From Azolla caroliniana (Eukaryota > Polypodiophyta), in assembly GCA_043228905.1 (NCBI GenBank), contig JBHGNT010000003.1, positions 17,670,001-17,734,000 of the forward strand: a stretch of DNA of 64,000 bases, read 5' to 3'. Below, one piece after another: positions 54,573 to 64,000 of the stretch; within the stretch, counting starts at the first letter, position 1, and every line of letters begins with the position of its first letter. Position numbers and translations under genes: made by a program. Under the pieces are notes generated by a model. That model made no database searches and had not been told where the DNA came from. It saw only the letters and a program-made list of their open reading frames with translations.

Positions 54573-55315
54573 TTAAAAATTACATGGCGATAAAGTAGAA
54601 TGATCATGCTGCCTTAAACTGTGAGGCAGCACCATTAGACCAGACCCAATGGCGGTTAAAGCTAAACCCGAGAGACAATAAATCTGCATGGTGAAGCTTA
54701 AAACAATGTTGGGCAAAAAGTATATCATGCTTTTTATCATCCGAAATGTAAAATATTGATTTCTTATGTAACTCACCGTCTTGTCTCCAATAGCAAATAT
54801 GTACTAGTATTGTACATTGATCATTGTACATTAATCTCTTGAGGCAAGGCATCATATCATCGCCTACATCCTAACCCCACCCACTTGAATTGGCTTGAGT
54901 GTATATTTCGCTGATGTTTCCTCAAGTTCCTCCTTTGAATACCTAGGTTTAAGGCAACTTTATTATCACTATATTTTTTTCTTGTTATAGTGTTCACAAC
55001 CATGTGTAGGATTGCCCTCTTTGTAACAAGTTTGTCTATGCTCTCTACACCTTTCACTAAGTCTACGAATGACATTATAGACTCTACAATCTCTTCTGAA
55101 ACACATTGGTCCCTAAATTTTATTCTCCCCATGTCTTCATTCAAATGTTGATGGTGTAACACTCTACATATAATATCCCTACGATCCTCCTCACTAAATC
55201 TCTTTGTTATTTCTACCAAATAACAGACTATGTGAAGAATCACTCGTCTATTGGTCGTTTCGAATATACATGAGTTACTTGACAACTCACTCTCATTTGA
55301 GACTATCATGGTCAC
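54573..55315 (-). pseudogene. Transposase-like relic of unknown family
   Basis: Two minus-strand frames follow each other: 55315-54857 (152 codons) and 54855-54604 (83 codons). The first is hydrophilic and ends in a helix-turn-helix-like segment, NKVALNLGIQRRNLRKHQRN. The second contains KSIFYISDDKKHDILFAQHC and, after SFNRHWVW, SNGAASQFKAA, then a TGA where CGA would give Arg, then SFYFIAM. The H-W-x-W-S-(D/N)-G-x-x-x-Q-F-K pattern recalls uncharacterised transposon-related proteins in plants and animals, known to me only as hypothetical families. A small frameshift near 54856 joins the two. No terminal inverted repeats were found. Confidence 0.45.
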
Positions 55316-58300
55316 TAGATTTATAAAAAAGAATTAAGTGTCTTGCGAGAGTAGTTAATGTTATATTAGACTACACTAAGAAATCACAATCAAATGTTTT
55401 TAAATGCGGCCTACAAAGTGAGAAATCATTCGTTTCAGACATCACAAATACGTTTCAAAAATGACAAATAATAATTTCTTTATTCATAGATTTTTGAAAA
55501 TGAAAAAAATTAGTACTGAAAATGAAAAAAACAGATTTCTAAATATGAGACTATAGAATTCTGAAAATGTCAAAATTAAGAATAGGGGTGCTTACCAAAT
55601 AAATCAATTATTGTTGAATACTTTCAAATGAGTGGAAGAAGTGACGAAGATGAATGTCGTATTGTGCCTCCAATCTGTGGACAAACCCTCAAATTGATAG
55701 AGGATGCCTCGTATTTCAACGATAATATGCCTCAAATTGGTGGAAGGAACCTCAAATCACTACAAGATGAAAACTACAATCGGTGGAAGAAGCCTGAAAT
55801 CGTTCTCGAAGGAGTCACTAATGGTTATTATAAGAGGCCTCAGATCAATGTATAATCCTCAACTCAAACTCTAAAACATGTTTAGTGTTGACGCACCCAA
55901 ATATCTAAGATAGGGTTTAAGCACTCTAACGATATACATGTGTAACAAAACTCTGAGATGGGAGGACAACTCGAAACCTGACATGGATGTCTAAGATGAA
56001 GAGCTCAAAGAAACTCAGAGGGATAGAGGGAGAGGAGTTGGTTTGAGGGGAAGCACTAAGAAACGTTCAAATCCACATGAGGGGAAAATAGCCCCCAAAA
56101 TGGAATGAATATCCCCTCACATGTTCCCCCCACTCCTTGTCTTAAATGTCACTTGTACTACACTCACCCCACTCCCCAAAATCTATTGTTTTTTTCAATT
56201 ATTTAGTACTAACAGTATCAAAAGGACTGACGTTTTCTGTGGTAAAAAACAGTAAGTTTCTGGTACACCGTAGCGTGTTGCAACCCATAAACAAGAATTT
56301 ATAATCTAAATGATTCGATAGACTAGCATGAGCTTTATTACACACAAGAAAGCACAAGAGGAAAACCATAGAAGCCCACCCAAACAATCTTGGCATTTTA
56401 AGGAAAACTCACAAAAGAGACTTAAAATAGGCAAAATCAATGGAAGTTGAAAGATGGGTTCAAGGAACAACTCAAATAGTTGTTGGCATTATATCAAGAG
56501 AATATCATGTGGTCATGGAAACTAAATGGGCTGATGACATTTCTTGAGATGTCCAATCCACATTGGCCTTACAAATTCACAAGTAGCTCAAGATTCAACA
56601 TCTAAAGTAAGAAATAAAGAATCACAAGCTATCTGCTGACAAATAAAGGTGTTGAAAAAGAGCTATATCAAGTTTTTGGAAGATACCTTCTAGCCCAATG
56701 AGGGTGGAAAGTTCTTGAATATAGTTTATGAGTGAGGCTCAACCTTGCTGAAAGAAAAATAACAGTAGGATGTAGACATCGCGAAACGTCCACATATTGT
56801 TATACAAACCATGATCAAAGGCTTTTACCAACATAATGATAAAGCCCAAAACTAGACCATGGAATTTAGCTTGGGTCAATTGTTGGAATATATGAAGCTA
56901 AGTTTTGAGGTAGTTCAATGTCAAATGAGAATATGTACAGAGATTCTCAAATAGATTTTATAATAAAGAACAAAATATATGAAGTGTTGTAAAAAGGGTT
57001 AAGAAGTACTCACTTAAATGTTCACACTCAAGAAAATCTAGGATCCATTGATATAGAGTGGAACCTTTCTACATGGTATAGGACAATATAAAGAGTTATT
57101 ACAAAAATGATCTTTTGCTCAGGACTTGAATCCAAAATCCTAATTGTTACAAGGCACAATACTGACCACTATCCTATTATTTATATATGTTCATTATTTT
57201 ATAACGAGTAAAATAGTATAGAAATTAGGAAAATTCATAGGACAAATTTTGGATGATAGCAATTTTTAGTTAACAAAACAAAAAAATAAGGAAAGCTCAA
57301 AAGTCGAGATAGTGGACGGAAAGTCAAGATAGTGAATTGCCTCGAGTATTGTATAAAAGTTGACCATGTGAAATAGTTTTTCATAAAAAGTACGTTATTA
57401 TCATCATAATAAGGAACATGTAGATTAGGTTTTTATCATCTCTTCATCGTTGTCTTATATCTTTGTGTGCAAGGTTTGATTAAATAGGTGTATGCAATCT
57501 ATTTGGTATAAACAATACTAAAGTACGATTATTTAATTCTCGTCATTTTAGTCAACTTTGATTACATGAAAGACATACATAGAGAGGCATGTAGGTGAAA
57601 GGTTTGAGTTACAGCATCCAAGGTAGAATGTCATCAATGGATTCCTTACTATCCTCTCCAACGATGTGGGAGGTAAGAAGACCCCTAGGTAAAGTATAAT
57701 CCAATATCTTTGTGCATATTAATTGGTGATTTCTAGCTATTGCTATTTTGCAAGATTCAAAGAATGGGAGATTCCTTGTCGAGGCAGACTAAAATACTTG
57801 ACTAAAACTCACAACCTTGGAAAAGAAAGGATAACAACTTGCTAATCATGACGGAGGCGGTTTATTGCATAAGAAATCATTTGTGCCAGCATTGAAAGTA
57901 TTCTACATTGTAATTTAACGCATATATATGGTTATTTAATAAAAATTATTTTCAAATTATCCACTTACTAAAGTCAATTTATTATGCAACAAAATAATTG
58001 AAGCATTGAGTTAAAATTACAATCAATTTTCCTAAATAAATTACTATGGCGAGGGCACATTTTAGCATCACAAGTCTCCTTTCTCGTAATATGGATGAAG
58101 ACATTTTAGTTCTTATTTTTCCTTTAATAACAGTAAGGGAATTGTTTGAGTGAATGGAATGTAATCAACATGATGATATAAGCATCTCTCATTCGTAGAG
58201 TTTTAGTCAAACTTAAATACGAGTTGAGTTTGTGAAAATGCCCAATGACACAAGTCAAAGTAGATTAAATGTATGGAATCTAATAATCTATAGTAATAAC

Positions 58301-59960
58301 TAGATTATTGCATGTATGTACCTAATTATTGATACTTTTTCAACATTTCAACCATTGTTATGAGTTGGATAAGATTCTAGGTGTTTCTTAATAAATTCAA
58401 CATCGCGATCTTGTCAAAGCCATTTGTTATTTCTTATAAACAAACTTTTATTCTCAAATTTGGGTAAAGAACCTTTTATGCCCATATATCAATTAATAGG
58501 GTAAACACCTTTTGTTGCACATTCCTTCGGAGAGTGTTCAAATTACATGGCCTTTGAAGTTTACAAATGATTGACTCTAATTGTTTGTTTAATCACACTA
58601 ATGACAAACTTAATTATTGTAGTTATACATTTATTGCACATCTCCTTACCCAAGTCGATATGATTAAAATGTCTCTCAAAGGTTAGCGGTAAAATATTCA
58701 TGTGTCTTAAATTTTTGATGCGAAGTATGTATTTTGGCTAGGATAATAACAAGAGCATGCATTCATACTTACAAAGGTATTTTGAGGATTTATTTAGATA
58801 GGTTCATTATACATAATCTCGTGAAACTTTTGTGGTAGATCTCAAACTTATATTCTTCCCCATTCAGTTTTTTTGTAATACACAATGCGATATGAACTTT
58901 TTAAAAGTATTCAATCCATGACATGTGGAATGTTTCAACCATTGAATGTAGCAACGACTCCTTTTGATATGTCATGGAGCTATATGAATCCCAATAAGTT
59001 TTGAGATAAACACGAGTAACCGTGTCAAAGAAATTTCGTCGTAGCTTCGTGAAGGTTTGCATTCAATCTTTTATGACCAATTCATTGGGAAATTTCGAAA
59101 GTGTTCGTACCAAAAATGCAAAATAGAAAGTATACAATTAATGAGGCATATTTATACTAGGAATATAGTAGAGATATATTCTCCTAATTTACGAAACCAT
59201 TCGTAGCAAACTCTCATGTAGCACAAACACAAAATGAATGATATCCTTGTCTAGGGAAAAACTAAATCAATGTAACTTATACAACTACCATTGGATTATA
59301 TAAACATTCAAATTATAAAAATAGTCACATTTAAATACAATTGTATCTGTGTTAGAAGTGTGTATTCAATGTGAGGCACAAACAAGTCACACCATGTTTT
59401 GGATAAATTTCAAACTCAAATTCCAAAATAATACTAGGAGAATGTATTTGTGCCACAAGCATAAAGTGTGTTAATTGAATTTCGAAATACATTGTCCAAT
59501 AGACTTGAAGGTTAATATATGGTTTTAAAAAAAACACCTACATTTTGGCATAAGTGGATTGAAAAATTCTTTTTAGCACGTGTTACATGACAAATGCCAA
59601 ATGGATGGAAATCTCTATGTCTAGGAAGAGGGTTGGTTAATGATAATAACTATACACGGAAATTATATTGATTTGAGGCTCCCATGATTTCATGTTGGAA
59701 AGTAGTGGAGATTATGTTTGGAAATTTCAAATAATTGAACAATATTTTACTCATACCAAGAAACTACCTAAGCTAATGGGGAGGCTTTTATATCTCAAGA
59801 GAAGAATACTCAATAAACTATTAAAGATGCAAGATAATTGATGCATGCTTTGCAAACAATCAGAAGTTAGTGTTTCGATATTATTTTAGGGAAAATGTAA
59901 ACGTCATTCTTCAATCATGTTTATGGATTCCAATTCATGCAATAACTTCTAATAGACTTA
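55316..59960. other. AT-rich intergenic DNA, no gene recognised
   Basis: A 75-codon frame at 55628-55855 (MSGRSDEDECRIVPPICGQT start) is made of loosely repeated segments containing CTCAAAT and GGTGGAAG, so it is weak. At about 57115-57180 the minus strand has GATAGTGGTCAGTATTG and GGATTCAAGTCC, similar to Pol III A and B boxes. Nothing else is supported between 55.9 and 60 kb. The base composition is evenly AT-rich and translations are full of stops. Confidence 0.5.
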
Positions 59961-60082
59961 CAAAATTAATGTAGTGCTACTTGAAATAAATTGCTCAAAT
60001 GTCAACGTGAAAATAGAATCAATCATCGGCAATCCATTTTCTAAAAGTAGAAGGGGAGAAATGCACTCAAAAGTTCTATCCT

Positions 60083-60083
<1 letters not shown>

Positions 60084-60153
<70 letters not shown>
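60084..60153. repeat. (GT)n(GA)n compound microsatellite
   Basis: About 10 GT units followed by about 24 GA units. Confidence 0.95.
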
Positions 60154-60155
<2 letters not shown>

Positions 60156-60161
60156 CTCGAT

Positions 60162-60258
60162 GTATGTAGCTCAGTTGGTAAGGTTGCCCAATGGAGGCCA
60201 AGTGGTCATGGGTAAGGTACCAAGACATAGTGCTTGTAGTGTAACAACTTACCACTAG
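60162..60258 (+). repeat. tRNA-like SINE head
   Basis: GTAGCTCAGTTGGTAAGGTT is very close to the A-box and D-arm of many tRNAs. No good B box (GGTTCGAATCC) follows; GTCATGGGTAAGGTACC stands there instead, and GTGTAACAACTTACCACTAG follows. It is best read as the 5' end of a degraded tRNA-derived SINE. It is not a working tRNA gene because no acceptor stem closes. Confidence 0.4.
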
Positions 60259-60967
60259 GGTAAGGTACTTACGATATAAAAAGATAGAGAGAGAGAGATC
60301 TACTTCATCATGGCATAAGTTCCTGATAAGAAATGAAAGGGACATTACTACGCTATGTTATAACTTGTTTTACCCAATATGTTTTGTGAATTTGACTCTC
60401 CCATAATATTCAATATCTAACCATTAACTATTAAGTGTTAAGTTATTAATCATCTTGAATAAAGCTTTGAGTTTACTTCAAGCTATAGTGTCGAAGAAGC
60501 CAACTTCTTGTCAATAGTTTGGGACCACCTCAAAAGACATTCATTACTACCTAAGAAACTAGGAACCTTACACTAAAACCATTCCATTGCTTTCAAATTA
60601 AAGCATAAAAAGTGTTGCTTGGGTTTCTTTTTCCTTTCCTTTAGCTATGATCCCATCTATGTTAACTCTATCCTTAGGTTTTGTTGGCCCTTTGTGTAGT
60701 GGTGTATTTGAGATGCAAAGGGGCATAACTGGTTGTAGGCATGTAGAGCACTTGACTCCCATTAAGGCACCCATTGCAATTTTAGTGTTTTTTCAAGGCA
60801 CGGTTTCTTCACTTCATTCCCAAGTTTAGGGTTAAAGTTTGTCTAAGTTAGGGACTCCGGACCTTAGGTGGTTGGAGTCATCACCAGTACTGGTCTAAAA
60901 TCTTAAATAATTAATACTACATATATCAACGATTTTGAATAATCTTGAATCAATCTAAAATACATTC

Positions 60968-61323
60968 AACATGCATACATACAATCATACACAAGAAATC
61001 AACCAAGCATAGACATAAACACACGAAATGGTTTGGGAGTGAGTGGTTGTGAGAGTGGAGTTAGGACTCCTCTCCTTCACCTCTTCCTTTTCTTTTATTT
61101 TTCTTGTTTCGGAAGACATCTTCACCACCACCATGCAACCATAATCAACATGCATACATACAATCATACACAAGAAATCAACCAAGCATAGACATAAACA
61201 CACGAAATGGTTTGAGAGTGAGTGGTTGTGAGAGTGGAGTTAGGACTCCTCTCCTTCAACTCTTCCTTTTCTTTTATTTTTCTTGTTTCGGAAGACATCT
61301 TCACCACCACCATGCAACCATAA
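60968..61323 (+). repeat. 178-bp tandem duplication
   Basis: 60968-61145 and 61146-61323 are almost identical direct copies beginning CAACATGCATACATACAATC, with single changes such as TTGGGAG/TTGAGAG and CACCTC/CAACTC. No coding sense is seen. Confidence 0.88.
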
Positions 61324-61416
61324 TGTGTTGGGTGTGTTTAAGGGAAGAAATAGATCTCAAACACCAATCGAGGAAGGAAGCTACATGAAATAGTTTTTGA
61401 AGCGTACATGAAAGAG

Positions 61417-61811
61417 TGTTGAGGGGACAAGCACAACATGATATGGATTGGCTAAATGAGCCAAGATCCGGATCGGTGCCCGGATTAGAGTGTAACTTGT
61501 AGGCCGTTAGAGGCCTACGATCCTAGCGTAGTACATAGGCATATTTCTAGGAGTCAATGTTAGTAGCTTGGTACAAGCATTGAAGTACTTGTTAGTACTT
61601 CTGTTAGTCCTTTTAAGGACTTGTATAAAAGTGCTCACTAAGCACATTGTATGTACAGAGTGTTTATTATTTTGACATAGAGGTTTTGTTGTTTGTTGTC
61701 TTAGTGTCTCTCTTACACCTACTATGTGTATTCTATTCTATGTGTTCTCTGTTGCTATTCGGCCGAGCCGTTTAAGGTGTGGTTAGCTGAATCCACATAT
61801 TCATCTTTTTA
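61417..61811 (+). repeat. CopB3 5' LTR
   Basis: Starts TGTTGAGGGGACAAGCACAAC and ends ATCTTTTTA, just before ATGGTATCAAC. The TATA box TATAAAA is followed by GTGCTCACTAAGCAC (61631-61645), the CopB palindrome with one mismatch. The end is not the canonical CA, through mutation. Confidence 0.8.
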
Positions 61812-61823
61812 TGGTATCAACAT
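61812..61823 (+). other. CopB3 primer binding site
   Basis: TGGTATCAACAT follows the LTR end. Its first eight bases match the initiator Met tRNA complement, and the remainder has decayed. Confidence 0.7.
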
Positions 61824-61913
61824 TTGAGGGTTAGAACATCCTTTGCTGTCGACAAGAGTTTTAAGCACAAACCAGGACCTAACACCTAACAAGAACAAAC
61901 TAGATGAGAAAAT

Positions 61914-62735
61914 GGACAGAGGCATGTGAAGCTCACTTCCGATGAAGAAGCTCGATAGGAGCAAATATGCATCTTAGTCATACAAGATGCACCAATATCT
62001 GTTAGGACATGGATATTGGAGTTATGTTGAAGGAGCAAATGACGCAACACCGGATTCAACACACAAAGATTTTTCGTCTTGGGAACAGTTGACAAGTACA
62101 GTTCTCTAATGCTTCACATCGAGTGTCAGTGATAAACTATTGAGCTACATCTAGGATGCCAAGATGCCAAAGGAGGCTTGGGGAAATCTGAAGAAGATAT
62201 TTGGCTCAAGCACCACATCTAGAAAGCTACAACTCAGATAACATCTTAGCAACGTCCAGCAAAGAGATATCTCGGTGGCTGATTACACTTCCCAAATCAA
62301 AGACATCTATGATTCACTTGCCTCCATCTAGATGACCATCTAGGAGGACGAAATGGTGCATGTCTGTCTTGGAGGATTGGCACAGATAATTCCGGACAAC
62401 AGTCTACACGAGAGAAAATACAACGTCATTCTTCGAGTTGCAATTGATGCTTCTCGTAGAAGAGAACCACATGGGTATGTCGACGAGTACACACGCCGAC
62501 AACAAGATGTTGTACACAGAGGAAGATATGCCCCGGAATCGTGGTCCATGAGGCGGGTCGACATGCAATTGACGGGGCCAGCAAGAGCAAAACCGAAGGC
62601 ATAATCGAAATGTTGATAGCAATTTTGGACCCTCCAGAAATAGGGGGATCAAGGTAGTGCCAGAAATCGGTAAGGAAAGGCCAATATGGAATGCTGGTGC
62701 TGTGGCAAGAAAGGACATCGGGAGAGCGAGTGTTG
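61914..62735 (+). pseudogene. CopB3 gag
   Basis: Reading from ATG 61914 (MDRGM then a stop) gives SYKMHQYLLGHGYWSYVEGA, AWGNLKKIFGSSTTSRKLQL and DEMVHVCLGGLAQI, matching CopB1 and CopB2 gag. There are at least seven stops (for example TAG for the Trp in AS-W-SYK near 61975) and frame changes after 62390. The zinc knuckle CWCCGKKGHRESEC (about 62689-62730) is intact. Confidence 0.85.
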
Positions 62736-63029
62736 GAAGAAGCGCGCCGGCTTGGACAAATCCATATCCGGCAAAGCCGGACAAGGGAGTCGACAAAGCT
62801 CCCACTATGCCGAAGGTTCAGAAGGATCCGGAACCGGAAAGATTGGAAATGGATCGGGCCCAACCTTTGTGATGATGCACACGGCTAATTCGATGAAGAC
62901 AAGCACCTCGAAGTCGAACCAGGTGTGGTATGTTGATTCCGGAGCATCGAACCATATGACGAGCAAACCGGAACAATCGGGAGTCGTCGAAACCGGTGAT
63001 GACACCCCACATACCATCGAACACGTCGA
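62736..63029 (+). pseudogene. CopB3 pol, protease start
   Basis: Encodes the linker after the zinc knuckle and NQVWYVDSGASNHMTS near 62923-62962, with D-S-G intact, then SGVVETGDDTPHTIEHVDV. A deletion of about 11 codons relative to CopB2 follows the protease motif. The sequence is cut by the solo LTR at 63030 and resumes at 63688. Confidence 0.85.
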
Positions 63030-63687
63030 TGTCATGTGATTTTTCACACACGATAAGAAAAGTAATGAAATAATTATTTAGGTTAGCGTAAATGTCTTAG
63101 TATGAAAGATGGACGTCTTCAAGAGCTTCCAAACACATTTTACTACATATGAAACGGATAACTAAGTATCAAGTTATATGACTATAAAGTTTGAGAAGAT
63201 GAGTAAAACAAAACTGTGAGATATCCCACATAGATAGGACAATATCTGTTCTAGCAGTATATAAGCAGAGGCAAAACTCATTAGTTCATATCTATGTGTT
63301 TGGAGCATAGAATGATCAAGGTGATTTGGGTTGAATAGAATGCAATTGAACATTAAGGGCCATCATCAACAAAGAACTCCTTATATATTCCACTTGTTTT
63401 TTCTCCATCTTTGGGGGGGGCTTCTTCTTTTGATTCTTTGGGAAAACAATCTCTCATATTTCAGATCGAACCACTCCTTATATGATTGCCGAATCCTTTC
63501 TTTCAAAATTATCTCTCATTTTTATATCCAATCCGTTGTAACACAATTCTTATATTATAAAAGAATCTATTATTTTGATATAAACGAATGTTTTCTTTCA
63601 CCTATGTGTCTTATGTGTAAAACTTGCTTGTGTTGTACGAGTGAGCTCTAAATCCTTCCAATCCATAACCCCGGCGGTTCCGCCTCA
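63030..63687 (+). repeat. Solo LTR of a GypB-related family in CopB3
   Basis: Starts TGTCATGTGATTTTTCACAC and ends TTCCGCCTCA (658 bp). The first 250 bases follow the GypB LTR: AATGAAATAATTATT, ACATTTTACTACATA, ATCCCACATAGATAGGA. The CCGG minisatellite is absent. It splits the CopB3 pol between EHVDV and the sequence matching VPLSHVGQKGKLMN. The flanks share CGA; a longer duplication is not certain. Confidence 0.75.
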
Positions 63688-64000
63688 CGATCCCCTAAAC
63701 CATGACAGACACAAGGGGAAGTTGATGAATGTCCTACATGTCTTGACAATCACAAAGAATCTAGTGTTGGTTGGACAAATTGTCAATCAAGGAATGCAGG
63801 TCCGATTCACTCATCTTGGGTATTTCATCGAAGAAGAAGGCAAAGTCATTCCACAAGGGTGCCGAGAAGGGAGGATGTTCATCCTTGAAACAAATGAAGT
63901 CAAAACCACAATGTTTGCAAAAGGGCAAAAGGTTGAGTTGAACATCAACCTATGGAACAAGCGGTTCCGCCATATCAACTTCCCATGACTTCGGGAGTTG
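63688..64000 (+). pseudogene. CopB3 pol, GAG-pre-integrase start
   Basis: Continues the pol frame after the solo LTR with KLMNVLHVLTITKNLVLVGQ, then MQVRFTHLGYFIEEEG, REGRMFILETNEVKTTMFAK and NLWNKRFRHINF. In the family the last part is H-x(4)-G-H, here with the first His lost to Asn (NLWNKRFRHI). It runs off the window. Confidence 0.85.

Larger units (their letters stand above)
61417..64000 (+). mobile_element. Ty1/copia retrotransposon CopB3, 5' part
   Basis: 5' LTR (61417-61811), primer binding site, gag and the protease region, then a solo LTR (63030-63687) and continuing pol to the end of the window. Sequence and motif order match CopB1 and CopB2. The 3' half lies outside. Gag has many stops, so the copy is older than CopB2. 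Confidence 0.85.

Noticed and set aside
60162-60235. A functional tRNA gene.
   Set aside because: The D-arm/A-box part is good, but there is no B box and no acceptor stem pairing.

Overview
The window is nuclear DNA of a flowering plant with a repeat-rich genome. The evidence is one intron-containing, plastid-targeted gene (thylakoid rhodanese-like protein, TROL, 12729-16718) set in decayed LTR retrotransposons, LINEs, solo LTRs, microsatellites and minisatellites. I cannot name the species. There is no bacterial-style operon, no CRISPR array and no rRNA gene.

Layout. 1-1021: 3' end and LTR of a Ty1/copia element (called CopA1 here). 1022-4372: fragments of a Ty3/gypsy integrase and of another copia pol, both on the minus strand. 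4388-9596: a copia element (CopA2) whose gag-pol frame is kept without any frameshift but carries about 12 stop codons. 9.6-12.5 kb: intergenic DNA with a gypsy gag fragment. 12.5-16.7 kb: a large CA/CT microsatellite and the eight-exon TROL gene, the only intact host gene found. 16.7-23.5 kb: intergenic DNA with an L1-type LINE (minus strand) split by a palindrome-rich tandem array. 23.5-34.75 kb: a solo LTR, then an L1 LINE (plus strand) split by copia element CopB1, whose 5' LTR is itself split by gypsy element GypB. 34.75-38.0 kb: an LTR remnant split by a second, non-L1 LINE. 38.0-54.1 kb: gypsy element GypA, whose LTR holds a solo LTR and whose gag is split first by copia element CopB2 (with a perfect 5-bp target duplication) and then by a non-coding LTR element (NA-outer) that contains a second non-coding LTR element (NA-inner). 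54.2-60 kb: AT-rich DNA with a transposase-like pseudogene relic. 60-64 kb: microsatellite, SINE-like head, a 178-bp duplication, and the 5' part of a third CopB copy (CopB3) with a solo LTR in its protease region.

No genes here work together as a pathway. TROL is the only likely functional protein gene. The rest is a layered record of transposition, in which insertion order can be read from interruptions, target duplications and kept reading frames. Decay is mostly by stop codons of the TGG-to-TAG, CGA-to-TGA and CAG-to-TAG type, as expected from deamination of methylated cytosine. The least familiar parts are the two nested non-coding LTR elements at 47-53 kb, the palindromic array at 19.9-21.0 kb, and the transposase-like relic at 54.6-55.3 kb.
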